A DNA stretch of 64,000 bases from CBDAQA01 sp965247815 (GCA_965247815.1 CBDFHW010000012.1:124001-188000), one strand, 5' to 3'. Shown: positions 17,106-25,589, numbered from the stretch's first letter. Program-made: numbers and translations. Notes: generated from the letters alone by a model not told the origin.

Positions 17106-17165
17106 AGCGGCTGTCCCGCAGGCACGCTTTTTCTCGGCGAACCGCGGCCCTGCGGGACCGCCGCT
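17106..17165. repeat. Palindromic intergenic repeat, family A copy 2
   Basis: Imperfect arms at 17106-17127 and 17144-17165 share the 'AGCGGC.GTCCCGCAGG' core with copy 1 and lie between rsmG and the lipoprotein hydrolase gene. Confidence 0.75.
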
Positions 17166-17195
17166 ATAATAAACGCAGATTTCCAACGCTTCCGT

Positions 17196-17924
17196 TCAGG
17201 CCCGCAGCGGTTTTCCCTTGGCGGCGGTCGCCGGGCGGGGAAACCGCTCGTCGGTGGGTCTCAGTTTTTTGATTTCGACGATCACCCGGTTTTCTGTGCC
17301 CGGCAGGTCGACCGGGTGAACCACCGGCACGCCGCCGCTCAACACCCGGATTGCCCATTCCGCCGGCGGGAGTTCCTCCATCACTTTCGGGCCCTTCATC
17401 GCCAGCATGCACCCGCCCGGCTTCACCAGCGGCAGGCACCATTCGACCAGCCAGTCGATCGTCGCCACAGCCCGCGCGATCGCCACGTCGCAGTGATCCC
17501 GTTCCATCCCCCGGCCGACGTCCTCGGCCCGGCAGTCGATCACCCGCACGTTTTTCAATCCGATCGCGGCGACGCATTCACGCAAGAAAACGGCCTTTTT
17601 CTTCGTCGATTCGATCAGGATCACCGACACGTCCGGCCGGGCGATCGCCAGCGGGATGCCCGGCACCCCCCCGCCGGTCCCGACGTCGGCCAGCCGGTGC
17701 GGTTCCTGCGGCAGAAGTCGCAGTGCCGTTAACGCGTCCCCCACGTGCTGCACCTCGGCCGTCGGGCGGTCAATGATGCGAGTCAGATTCATCCGCTGGT
17801 TCGCCGCTTCCAGCAGATCCAAGTATTGCGCGAGCTGTTGCTGTTGCGATTCGGTAAGGGTGACCCCCGCGCGGGCGGCCAGTTCGGTCCAAAGTGGGTT
17901 CGGTGCGTTCATCAGTCGGGGCAT
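17196..17924 (-). CDS. rsmG: 16S rRNA (guanine-527-N7)-methyltransferase RsmG
   Basis: A 242-aa SAM-dependent methyltransferase (GidB). The SAM-binding motif reads 'LADVGTGGGVPGIPLAIARP', followed by 'VILIESTKKKAVFLREC' and 'ITDCRAED'-like 'VIDCRAEDVG'. The N-terminal helical part has 'YLDLLEAANQRMNLTRI'. It methylates G527 in the 530 loop of 16S rRNA. The usual neighbours mnmG, parA and parB are absent. The start may alternatively be the ATG at 17912. Confidence 0.93.
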   Translation of the reverse strand: MPRLMNAPNPLWTELAARAGVTLTESQQQQLAQYLDLLEAANQRMNLTRIIDRPTAEVQHVGDALTALRLLPQEPHRLADVGTGGGVPGIPLAIARPDVSVILIESTKKKAVFLRECVAAIGLKNVRVIDCRAEDVGRGMERDHCDVAIARAVATIDWLVEWCLPLVKPGGCMLAMKGPKVMEELPPAEWAIRVLSGGVPVVHPVDLPGTENRVIVEIKKLRPTDERFPRPATAAKGKPLRA

Positions 17925-17982
17925 CGTACAGAAAAATGACTAGTGTTGATGAATCGCATCGCATTTCGCGGACGACGGTTTC

Positions 17983-18083
17983 CCCGGCGTGTGTTCACGC
18001 CGGGCTAAATGGGGTCACCGCATAGGGAAGACGTGTCACGAAACATGAACGACCCATTTAGCCCGGCGTGACAACACGCCGGG
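17983..18083. repeat. Long inverted repeat within repeat family B
   Basis: Arms at 17983-18016 and 18051-18083 are near-identical inverted copies ('GCCGGGCTAAATGGG' core), with about 34 bases between them. It overlaps the first of two direct copies described separately and fills much of the rsmG-rluB gap. Confidence 0.75.
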
Positions 18084-18236
18084 TCCGCGCAACCCGGCCG
18101 GCAATGTAATAAAATCGCCAAGGAAGACGCCGACCGCGCTAAATGCGGTTACCGCATAGGGAAGACGTGTCGCGAAACACAAACGACCCATTTAGCCCGG
18201 CGTGACCACACGCCGGGTCCGCGCAACCCCGCCGGC
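18004..18236. repeat. Direct repeat of a 99-bp intergenic element (family B)
   Basis: Two 99-base copies at 18004-18102 and 18138-18236 differ at seven positions by eye, so about 93% identical, with starts 134 bases apart. Each contains 'CCGCATAGGGAAGACGTGTC' and 'CCCATTTAGCCCGGCGTGA'. They occupy the divergent promoter region between rsmG and the pseudouridine synthase gene, which otherwise shows no gene. Confidence 0.88.
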
Positions 18237-18299
18237 TGGGCCTATTTTCCGTTCATCGTTCTGCATTCATCGTTCATCATTTGCTCTATACTGGCGGAC

Positions 18300-19097
18300 G
18301 TGAAAGAACGCATTCAAAAGATTCTGGCCAACGCGGGCGTCGATTCGCGGCGGAAAATCGAAGAAATGGTCCGGCAGGGCCGGGTGGTCGTGAACGGGAA
18401 AGTGCGAACCGAACTGCCGATCCTGATCGACCCCGAGAAGGACAAGATCGTCGTCGACGATGAGCCGATCAAAATCAAGACCGGCCGCGCCGCCACCGCC
18501 GCCAAGTTCTACATCCTGATGAACAAGCCCAAGGGTGTGTACTGCACCAACGTCGCCCAGGGCGCGCAGGTGCGGGCGATCGATCTGCTGCCTAAGACGT
18601 TTAAAGAACGGGTGTATCCCGTGGGTCGGCTGGATGCCGAAAGCCGTGGGTTACTACTGCTGACCAACGACGGCGAGTTGACCAATGAACTGACTCACCC
18701 GCGGTATGGCGTCTCCAAGACGTACCGCGCGGTGGTCGACGGGTCGATGGACCCGCGGGAACTGGAACGGCTGCAGGAAGGGATTTGGCTGGCCGACCCG
18801 CGCGGCAAAGGTTTCAAGACCGGCAAAAGCCGAATCAAAGTCGTCAAGCGCGCCCAGGAAAAAAGCATATTAGAGATCACCATCCGCGAGGGCCGCAATC
18901 GCCAGGTCCGGCGAATGCTCGCCAGCGTTGGGCACAAGGTCCGCGACCTCGTACGCATCAAAATGGGACCGCTCACGCTCGAAGGCATCAACCCCGGTCA
19001 CTTCCGGCCGCTGTCCCCGAAGGAAGTGAAAGCGTTGCGCAAGTTAGCGCATAGTGATGAAAGCGCTTCTGTGGAGAGGGATGAGAATGGTGATTAG
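18300..19097 (+). CDS. rluB: RluB-type 23S rRNA pseudouridine synthase
   Basis: A 265-aa protein with an N-terminal S4 RNA-binding domain ('RIQKILANAGVDSRRKIEEM', residues about 2-50) and the RsuA/RluB/E/F catalytic domain. The catalytic Asp is in 'GRLDAESRGLLLLTNDG', with later conserved blocks 'EGRNRQVRRML' and 'LVRIKMGPLTL'. Expected to isomerise a uridine in 23S rRNA helix 89-90 or an equivalent site. It starts at GTG. Its last four codons ('ENGD') and stop lie in the left arm of a palindromic repeat. Confidence 0.9.
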   Translation: MKERIQKILANAGVDSRRKIEEMVRQGRVVVNGKVRTELPILIDPEKDKIVVDDEPIKIKTGRAATAAKFYILMNKPKGVYCTNVAQGAQVRAIDLLPKTFKERVYPVGRLDAESRGLLLLTNDGELTNELTHPRYGVSKTYRAVVDGSMDPRELERLQEGIWLADPRGKGFKTGKSRIKVVKRAQEKSILEITIREGRNRQVRRMLASVGHKVRDLVRIKMGPLTLEGINPGHFRPLSPKEVKALRKLAHSDESASVERDENGD

Positions 19098-19154
19098 TGA
19101 TTAGTGCGTGACGCGCGCCTGGGCGCGCGTCACGCACTAATCAACAATGACCAT
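19087..19154. repeat. Palindromic repeat family E copy 1, bidirectional terminator candidate
   Basis: A core of perfect 20-bp arms (19100-19119 and 19122-19141, 'ATTAGTGCGTGACGCGCGCC' and its complement) with a 2-base loop. The outer 13 bases on each side are imperfectly complementary. It sits between convergent genes and overlaps the 3' end of the pseudouridine synthase gene. A second copy is at 59003-59082. Confidence 0.88.
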
Positions 19155-19163
19155 TTCCCCCGA

Positions 19164-20243
19164 TCACGGTCGCGGCTGCTGCTGGCTCAGACAGTGGATC
19201 GCGCCGAGCCCCCAGATTAGTTCGACGCAATCAATCCCAATCACTTCGTGCTTCGGTAAATGGGATTGCAAAATCTCGATCGCGCGTTTGTCGTTCTTTT
19301 TATTTTGGTACATCGGGACCAAAAGCGCTCCGTTGACGAAATAGAAATTCACATAGGTGGCCGGCAGGCGTTGCCCGTCAAACGCGATCACTCCCGGCAT
19401 GGGCAGTTCGATAATCTCGAACGGATTTTCGTCTTGGTCGCGAAGCTTTTCGACCTGCTTTCGGGCTGATTTCAGCACTTTGTGATTAACGTCTTTCGGG
19501 TCGGGTTCCACTGCGATGACGATTTGCGTCGGGCTGATGAACCGGGCGAGATCGTCGATGTGCCCGTCGGTGTCGTCGCCGTCGATGCCGCCGGTCAGCC
19601 AGCAGACGTGCTTCTGCCCGTAGTAATCCTTCAAGAATTGCTCGATTTGTTGCCGGGACAAATTCGGGTTGCGGTTCTTGTTCAGCAGGCAATCGGTGGT
19701 GGTCATCACCGTGCCGGCACCGTTGAACTCGACGCTGCCGCCTTCCATGATCACGGGCACGCTGTCTGTTTTCGGGTACATAACTGGCAATTTGAATCCC
19801 TCGGCGATCCGCGTCGGGACTGCGTCGTCGTCGTCGTACGGCGGATATTTCCCGCCCCAGGCGTTGAAACCCCAGTCGACGACCGCGATCTTTTTCTTCG
19901 CCCGGTTCACGACGAACGCCGGGCCATGGTCCCGGCACCAGCTTTCGTTGGTCTTGATGTGATGGAACACGATGTTCTTCAGCGAACAGCCGTGCTCTTT
20001 CAGCTGCCCGCGGACGATCCTCTCGTAATTCCCGTTGGGCACGTTCACGTGAACGGTTTCACGCTTGGCGATCTCTGAAAAGATCCGCGCGAGATTCTCC
20101 GGCACCGTGTGGTACTTGTCCGGGAACGAAATTCCCTCGGGCCGGGGCCAGGAAAACCACGTGCCCGCGTGCGGTTCCCACTCGGCTGGAAACGTGTAAC
20201 CGAGGGCGGCGGGGGTTTGGGTCAATATTTTCGGCTTTGGCAT
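19164..20243 (-). CDS. Agmatine deiminase (peptidyl-arginine deiminase family)
   Basis: A 359-aa enzyme expected to convert agmatine to N-carbamoylputrescine in polyamine synthesis. Family motifs are intact: 'PAEWEPHAGTWFSWP' at the N-terminus, 'ESWCRDHGPAFVVN', 'MEGGSVEFNGAGT', 'GDDTDGHIDDLARF' and the catalytic Cys in 'GLGAIHCLSQQQP' (about residue 353). Length matches the family. The usual partner N-carbamoylputrescine amidase is not in the window. It converges on the pseudouridine synthase gene across palindrome family E. Confidence 0.9.
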   Translation of the reverse strand: MPKPKILTQTPAALGYTFPAEWEPHAGTWFSWPRPEGISFPDKYHTVPENLARIFSEIAKRETVHVNVPNGNYERIVRGQLKEHGCSLKNIVFHHIKTNESWCRDHGPAFVVNRAKKKIAVVDWGFNAWGGKYPPYDDDDAVPTRIAEGFKLPVMYPKTDSVPVIMEGGSVEFNGAGTVMTTTDCLLNKNRNPNLSRQQIEQFLKDYYGQKHVCWLTGGIDGDDTDGHIDDLARFISPTQIVIAVEPDPKDVNHKVLKSARKQVEKLRDQDENPFEIIELPMPGVIAFDGQRLPATYVNFYFVNGALLVPMYQNKKNDKRAIEILQSHLPKHEVIGIDCVELIWGLGAIHCLSQQQPRP

Positions 20244-20334
20244 TTTCGACTGTCCGTCTAACGATCTATTTTTACTGCGGTTTTAACGCGTGTTTCCGGT
20301 GCATCACGCCACGCGAGCATGGCGGCTAAACGGG

Positions 20335-22134
20335 TCATTTTAGGTTCTCGATGGCCGCGGGGCGGGTCTGCGCTTCGCGGATGCGTTTCAGGTCGAACTT
20401 AGTCTTCCGGTTGAACCGATAGATCCCGTTTTGTTCCTGGAACACGTCCGTCAACTGCGTGTAGCAGTAGCCGAACATGTTGGGGTCGTCTAACAGGACC
20501 GCGCAGAGGCCTTCGAAGCGGGTGTAGTATTCTTCCAGCGTTTTGCACCGCTCGCCGTAGCCCCAGCTGTCTTCGCCGGGTTTGGCGTCGGGGTTCCACC
20601 AGATGCCGCCGAACTCGCTGACGAAATACGGCTGGCCGTTGTAGGGCAGTGAGAACAGTTCCTTCCGCTTGCCGCTGGCGTCGGGGTCGGGGTTCACGAA
20701 CGGGTCACCGGTCGCGAGCCCGGCTTGCTTGATCTTGAACTTCTTGGGGTTCTGCTCGTAATCGTGGCTGTCGTACACGTCAGTCTCGAACACGCGGTGG
20801 GCGTACCCGCTGGTGTCGAGCACGGGCCGGGTGGTGTCCATCGCCTTGGTGGCCAGGAACATCCCGCGGGTGACGTCGTCCAGCACCGTGATGCGGTCGG
20901 TGATCTTCTGCCAGGTCTCGTTCAACGGGCACCAGCCGACGATGCTGGGGTGGGAATAATCGCGCTCGATCGCCTCGCACCATTGCGTGATAAACGTCGC
21001 GTTGGGCTGCTGGTTGTTCCCCGGCGGGCCTTCCAGGTTCACACCCCAGTCGGGGAACTCGCCCCAGACGATGTAGCCCAACCGGTCGGCGTGATACAGG
21101 AACCGTTCCTCGAACACCTTCTGGTGCAGTCGTGCGCCGTTGAAACCCGCTTCAATGCTCAGCGTGATGTCGTCGATCAACGCCTGTTCGGTCGGTGCGG
21201 TGAGAATGCCGTCTTCGTAATGGCCCTGGTCGAGCACGAGCCGTTGGAAGACGGTTTTGCCATTGATCTGAACGGCTTTCCCTTCGATCGTGACGCTCCG
21301 CAGGCCGGCGTAGCTGTTTACCGTATCGATCGTTTTTCCGGCAGCGTCCATCAGCTCGAGTTTCACGTCGTACAGGTGCGGATTCTCGATCGACCAGAGC
21401 GTCCGGCGACCTTCAGGAATCTCCAACTGTATCGCCGGTGAAAAGTCCACACCCGCCGCGATCGTAGCAGATGCAGCCACTCCAGCTTTGTCCGATAAGG
21501 TTGCCTTTATTCTGCACCCATGACGGTCGCCGACGATCGGCGCGGTTATTTGGAACCGGCCGTTCGCCACGTCCGGCGTGATCCGCGGACGCTTCAGGTA
21601 CGTCTGAGACACCGGTTCCATCCAGACGGTCTGCCAGATGCCGGTCGTGCGGGTGTAATGGCAATCGGTGTTGCCGTACTGGTACGCCTGCTTTCCCTTG
21701 GGACCCAGTGCCCGGCCGTCGTCGCGGGCGCGAACGACCACTGTCACGGACGTGCCGCCGACGTCGCCCAGGTCTACCGTGATCGGCGTGAACCCGCCGC
21801 GGTGGCGGGCCAGTTCTTTGCCGTGCACCCAGACCGTCGCGTCGTAATCCACGGCCTGAAAGTGCAGCAGCACCCGCCGGCCTTTCCAGTCGGCGGGCAC
21901 GTCCATGACCTTGCGGTACCAGACCGCGTTGAGAAAATCGACGTTCCCGATCCCCGACAGAACCGACTCGGGGCAGAACGGGACGGTGATCGTTCCGGCG
22001 AGTTCCCGGGCCACCAGCCCGCGTTCGAAACCGCTGTCGCCGGCATCGATCTCGAATTGCCAGGGACCGTTCAAGTTCAGCCAATCGGCGCGTTGAAACT
22101 GCGGACGGGGGTACTCGGGTCGCGGAATGCTCAT
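20335..22134 (-). CDS. Glycoside hydrolase family 2 enzyme (beta-galactosidase/glucuronidase type)
   Basis: A 599-aa GH2 protein. The N-terminal sugar-binding domain (about residues 8-180) has 'LNLNGPWQFEIDAGD' and 'AVWYRKVMDVP'. An immunoglobulin-like domain follows (about 180-290). The TIM barrel (about 290-590) has 'GFNGARLHQKVFEERFLYHAD', the acid/base Glu in 'CPLNETWQ' (about residue 403) and the nucleophile Glu in 'VSEFGGIWWN' (about residue 507). No signal peptide is visible, so it probably acts on imported oligosaccharides in the cytoplasm. Exact sugar specificity cannot be read from sequence. It is transcribed in the same direction as the agmatine deiminase gene downstream. Confidence 0.88.
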   Translation of the reverse strand: MSIPRPEYPRPQFQRADWLNLNGPWQFEIDAGDSGFERGLVARELAGTITVPFCPESVLSGIGNVDFLNAVWYRKVMDVPADWKGRRVLLHFQAVDYDATVWVHGKELARHRGGFTPITVDLGDVGGTSVTVVVRARDDGRALGPKGKQAYQYGNTDCHYTRTTGIWQTVWMEPVSQTYLKRPRITPDVANGRFQITAPIVGDRHGCRIKATLSDKAGVAASATIAAGVDFSPAIQLEIPEGRRTLWSIENPHLYDVKLELMDAAGKTIDTVNSYAGLRSVTIEGKAVQINGKTVFQRLVLDQGHYEDGILTAPTEQALIDDITLSIEAGFNGARLHQKVFEERFLYHADRLGYIVWGEFPDWGVNLEGPPGNNQQPNATFITQWCEAIERDYSHPSIVGWCPLNETWQKITDRITVLDDVTRGMFLATKAMDTTRPVLDTSGYAHRVFETDVYDSHDYEQNPKKFKIKQAGLATGDPFVNPDPDASGKRKELFSLPYNGQPYFVSEFGGIWWNPDAKPGEDSWGYGERCKTLEEYYTRFEGLCAVLLDDPNMFGYCYTQLTDVFQEQNGIYRFNRKTKFDLKRIREAQTRPAAIENLK

Positions 22135-22213
22135 CTTTAAATCTCCGATGGTTTCAGGTCGCGTATTTCTACTGGTTCGAGCAGGGACGATCCAGACTGT
22201 CGGTGGGCCGCAT

Positions 22214-22705
22214 TTAATCGCCGCCGATGGGAATGAACGTCACCGTGTCGGCGACGGTGTCGAGCACTGCCACCGTTTTCTGTGACGTGCGATACAGCGC
22301 GCCGGGGTTGATCACACGAATTCGCCCTTCGCGGCGGTCGAGCTTCACGTGGGTGTGCCCCATGAACAGGTAGTCGATCTTCTGTTCTTTGAGCAGCCGG
22401 GCGACCAGGGCCGAGTCGTCGCCGTGGGTGACGACTGCGAGCTTGTCACCGAAGGTCAGCTTGCCGCAGGTTCGCCCGCAGGACACCCCGATCGCGGCGG
22501 CGTAGGTGGTCAGCGTTCCGTAGTCGTAGTCGGTGTTGCCGAACACGAACATCGCCGGCGTGCCGACCATCGCGTCGAGCACGTCTTCCCCACCGACGTC
22601 GCCGCAATGCACGAGATATTCCACGCCGTGGTTTAGAAGCACATGGACCGCCGTCGCGGCGGTGTCGGCGCGGCCGTGTGTGTCGCTGAGGATCCCGACG
22701 ATCAT
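22214..22705 (-). CDS. YfcE/MJ0936-type metallophosphoesterase
   Basis: A 163-aa protein with the calcineurin-like metal-binding motifs 'GILSDTHGR', 'HCGDVGGED', 'FGNTDYDYG', 'VTHGDD' and 'FMGHTHVKLD'. These small enzymes hydrolyse phosphodiesters in vitro; the physiological substrate is unknown. Conservation of all metal ligands suggests activity, with the third motif reading GNTD rather than the commoner GN(H/C)D. It lies downstream-divergent from the first PilZ gene (about 107 bases between starts). Confidence 0.85.
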   Translation of the reverse strand: MIVGILSDTHGRADTAATAVHVLLNHGVEYLVHCGDVGGEDVLDAMVGTPAMFVFGNTDYDYGTLTTYAAAIGVSCGRTCGKLTFGDKLAVVTHGDDSALVARLLKEQKIDYLFMGHTHVKLDRREGRIRVINPGALYRTSQKTVAVLDTVADTVTFIPIGGD

Positions 22706-22812
22706 GTGGGGCAGAATAACAAGTCATTGCCGCGTCGTCGTCCGATAAATCACCAGCGTCCGCGACGCGACCTGGGTTCAAGCGGCGGTGCGATCCTGCC
22801 GATGGTCTGAAT

Positions 22813-23274
22813 ATGAAGTTGTCATCCGACCTGCTGGCCGAAATCACGGAGTCGGTGACGATTGTCGGCCGGGACGAGCCGCGCGAGGCGGACCGCCGGG
22901 CCCCGCGCGTGCGATTGAGCAGCCATCTCCTGGGTTTCAACTGGGCCGACCCGTCTAAGCCGTTTTCGCTCCGCGTCCGCGACGTCTCCGAAGGCGGGGC
23001 CGGTATCCTGCACCACGAACGCATCGCGCTGGACGAAAAGCTGGTGATTCGGTTCCCCCGGCACGGCGACAAGTATCTGCTGGTGATGGGAACCGTCGTC
23101 TACTGGGAGCCGTTGGCCGAGAACCTGTACACGGTCGGGGTTCAGTTCGACCACGTCGTCGAATCGGCCGAGCTGGACGCGCGGACCCGCGAACAAACCG
23201 GAATAAGCGCCCAAGGCGGCATGTTCTCACGGCTGTCGAACGCATTCGCCCGTACGCTCCGCGTCGCGTCGTAA
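22813..23274 (+). CDS. PilZ domain protein 1
   Basis: A 153-aa protein, mostly one PilZ domain (about residues 28-125). Both c-di-GMP-binding elements are present: 'RRAPR' (RxxxR) and 'DVSEGGAG' (DxSxxG). It would act in the cytoplasm as a c-di-GMP receptor. The second PilZ gene follows after 268 bases containing a palindromic repeat. The nearby secretion/pilus genes make motility or envelope control plausible, but nothing in the sequence proves the link. Confidence 0.85.
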   Translation: MKLSSDLLAEITESVTIVGRDEPREADRRAPRVRLSSHLLGFNWADPSKPFSLRVRDVSEGGAGILHHERIALDEKLVIRFPRHGDKYLLVMGTVVYWEPLAENLYTVGVQFDHVVESAELDARTREQTGISAQGGMFSRLSNAFARTLRVAS

Positions 23275-23312
23275 GCTCGCCTGGCAGCAGTCCAACACTT
23301 TTTATTCTTAAC

Positions 23313-23398
23313 AGACGCCGTTTCTGAGGTACCCCGAAGAGGCGGGTTTTTCTGCGCGCCGGGGCCCGGCTCTTCGGGGTACCTCAGAACCGCCGTCT
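23313..23398. repeat. Palindromic repeat, family C
   Basis: Arms of 29 bases (23313-23341 and 23370-23398) differ at only two positions; the inner 20 bp ('TTCTGAGGTACCCCGAAGAG') are perfect. The loop is 28 bases, very GC-rich. It lies between the two PilZ genes. A single arm recurs at 2092-2122. Confidence 0.88.
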
Positions 23399-23542
23399 AG
23401 ACATTACACCGCACCTTCGTATCACGGTGGTCCCCATGCACGGTCATTAATTGCAACTGTCACGGCATGAACGTACCGTTGCAGGGACACGGCTCGCGTC
23501 GCGGGTCGATCGCTCGGGGCAGGGACCGATTCGAGGCTCAAC

Positions 23543-23932
23543 ATGTCGTTCGAGATTTCGGCAGCCACGTTCGAGTCGATCTTGCGGTCGCTGCGTTCGG
23601 ACCCGCCGGGCAAGTCGAGCGACCACCGAAAGACGCCGCGGGTCGGATTGAGCGGGCGAGTGAAGATTATCCCCTGCTCGAGAAAGTCCGAGCGCACCGC
23701 GGCAGTGGCCATGGTCCGGGACCTGTCCACGGGCGGGATTGGGCTGGCCAGTACGAAGTCGCTCGAATCGGGCGAGCAGATCATCCTCCGCTTTTCGGCC
23801 GTCGGGCACGAACCGCCGAAGGCGATCCTCTGCGAAGTCACGCATTCTCACCCGGTGGAAGCGCAACTGTTCACCATCGGAGCGCGGTTCGTCCGTGATC
23901 TGGAAATCGTCTCGGCAACCAAATCGGATTAA
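23543..23932 (+). CDS. PilZ domain protein 2
   Basis: A 129-aa protein with a single PilZ domain: 'RKTPR' (RxxxR) near residue 33 and 'DLSTGGIG' (DxSxxG) near residue 65, so c-di-GMP binding is expected. It is only distantly similar to the PilZ protein 268 bases upstream, so the pair is not a recent duplication. Two nearby transcription-stopping repeats (family C before it, family A after it) suggest it is expressed on its own. Confidence 0.83.
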   Translation: MSFEISAATFESILRSLRSDPPGKSSDHRKTPRVGLSGRVKIIPCSRKSERTAAVAMVRDLSTGGIGLASTKSLESGEQIILRFSAVGHEPPKAILCEVTHSHPVEAQLFTIGARFVRDLEIVSATKSD

Positions 23933-23943
23933 CGAAGGGACTG

Positions 23944-24020
23944 GTTTAGCGGCTGCTCCGCAGGGGCACCCTCGCGCCCAGGATCGCGTCGAACGCGCCC
24001 CTTCGGGGCGACCGCTAAAC
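23944..24020. repeat. Palindromic intergenic repeat, family A copy 3
   Basis: The ends 'GTTTAGCGGCTG' and 'CGACCGCTAAAC' are inverted and flank a GC-rich stem with 'CGCAGGGGC' against 'GCGCCCCTTCGGGG'. It lies between convergent PilZ 2 and the kinase gene. Confidence 0.8.
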
Positions 24021-24032
24021 GGGTCAGGGGAC

Positions 24033-25307
24033 CTACCGGTGGCTGAAGAAAAACATTACCAGGATGGCGTTAATGAGCAGTGAGATCCCGCCGACGGCGA
24101 GCACGGCGATGCCGTAATTATTGTTAACTAACTGCGTCATCGGTGAGACCTGCGGCGCCACCAAGTCGACGGTTTTTCCCGTCTCCTCGATCGTCGCCAG
24201 CGATTCCAGATCGACCGCCCGGCGGGCATGCTGCGGGGGTTGCCCGGCCCGGACCGCGCGGAGGTCTTCGAGCATGTCCTCGGTCGACGCGTACCGTTCT
24301 TCGCGGTCCTTGGACATCGCGACTTCGATGATTTCGCCGACGCCACTGGTCAGCGTCGTGTTTAGATGATCCGGCGGGACCAGCGGCTGTTTCAGGTGCT
24401 TGTGCATCACCGCGGTCGGCGTCTCGCCTTCGAACGGGGCCCGGCCGGTCACCAGATGATACATCGTCGCGCCCAGCGAATAGATGTCAGCGCGAAAATC
24501 GATGTCGACGTCGCCGCGAATCTGCTCGGGGCTGATGTAATAAGGCGTGCCATAGGCTTTGCCGGCTTCGCTTTCGGCGGCAACTTTGTCGTCGGTCGCG
24601 CGGGCTAAGCCCAGATCTGTCAGCTTCGCAATGCCCTGCGGAGTCAACAGAATGTTCTTCGGCTTCACGTCACGATGAATCAACCCCCGGCGGTGGGCGT
24701 GCGCGAGCGCATCGGCCATCTGAATGCAGATGTCAAGGCCCTCTTCCTCGGTGAAATGCCGACCCTGCCCGACCGGCGGCGGTTGCATGATGTCGTACAG
24801 CGTCGGGCCCTCGACGTATTCCATCGCGAAATAGTGCAGCCCGTCCGGCGTGCTGCCGACGTCGATCGCCTGAACAATATTGTTATGCGACAGCCGGGCG
24901 GCGGCCCGGCCTTCTTTGTAGAACCGGTCAACGAACTCGGTGCTCTCGCTCATCTTCCGGGGCAGAATTTTGACCGCGACTATGCGGTCGAGCGAGACCT
25001 GCCGGGCCTTATAGACGGTCGCCATCGCGCCCTTGCCGAGCTTGCCCAGAACCTGATATCCGGGCAACTGGCTGCTCCGGCGCTCGTCCATCTGGCCGCG
25101 GATGCGCTTAGCCTGATTAATCGTAATAAAGCTATTCTCGACCAGCAGGTCGGCCAGCGACCGCTGGTTCGGGTCCGACGACTGTTTCTGCTGTTCGCGA
25201 CAGAAGTCTACTTCTGTTTTCGTCGCTAACCCCAGGTCAATGACAACTTTACCGACCTCGGTATCGAGGTTCGGGGCGAGACCGATGTTGCTTTCAGAAT
25301 TGGACAT
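24033..25307 (-). CDS. Hanks-type serine/threonine protein kinase, membrane-anchored
   Basis: A 424-aa kinase. Residues about 1-80 are a helical region resembling the N-domain seen in secretion ATPases ('VGKVVIDLGLATKTEVDFC', 'LADLLVENSFITINQAKRI'). Residues about 85-345 are the kinase: 'GKLGKGAMATVYKA', 'VAVKIL', catalytic loop 'HRDVKPKNIL', 'DLGLA' in place of DFG, and 'GTPYYISPEQI'. A C-terminal membrane segment ('GIAVLAVGGISLLINAILVMFF') ends the protein with almost nothing after it, so there is no extracellular sensor. The start at 25307 is chosen because the 61 residues upstream look non-coding; its ribosome binding site is weak. Confidence 0.9.
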   Translation of the reverse strand: MSNSESNIGLAPNLDTEVGKVVIDLGLATKTEVDFCREQQKQSSDPNQRSLADLLVENSFITINQAKRIRGQMDERRSSQLPGYQVLGKLGKGAMATVYKARQVSLDRIVAVKILPRKMSESTEFVDRFYKEGRAAARLSHNNIVQAIDVGSTPDGLHYFAMEYVEGPTLYDIMQPPPVGQGRHFTEEEGLDICIQMADALAHAHRRGLIHRDVKPKNILLTPQGIAKLTDLGLARATDDKVAAESEAGKAYGTPYYISPEQIRGDVDIDFRADIYSLGATMYHLVTGRAPFEGETPTAVMHKHLKQPLVPPDHLNTTLTSGVGEIIEVAMSKDREERYASTEDMLEDLRAVRAGQPPQHARRAVDLESLATIEETGKTVDLVAPQVSPMTQLVNNNYGIAVLAVGGISLLINAILVMFFFSHR

Positions 25308-25561
25308 GCGGGCGCTGTATCCGGCTGCGAAAGACGTTGAAACCGGGTCGGGTCCCGGGAGCGCGGTGACTCGGACGACTGCATTTCTGGCTGACGTTGA
25401 ACAGTACGACACGAACGCGGAAGCGTCAACCAGAAGAGTTTCGTAAGTCAGCCCATTTCCAGACCCCCGACCAATATCAAACCTCGACATAAGTGGCGTC
25501 GAACACCTGACATCAGCGGGTAAGCATGACTCTGGACAGACTGACGGGCCGTAACTTCGGG

Positions 25562-25589
25562 TTGACTATCGGACCGTTTCCGGTAAAAA
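25562..25589 (+). promoter_or_regulatory. Putative promoter of tRNA-His
   Basis: A -35-like 'TTGACT' (25562-25567) is separated by 16 bases from a -10-like 'TAAAAA' (25584-25589), about 15 bases before the tRNA. Based on sigma-70 consensus only. Confidence 0.4.

Noticed and set aside
18004..18236. Possible CRISPR array because of direct repeats.
   Set aside because: Only two 99-base copies with internal palindromes, no regular short spacers and no cas genes.
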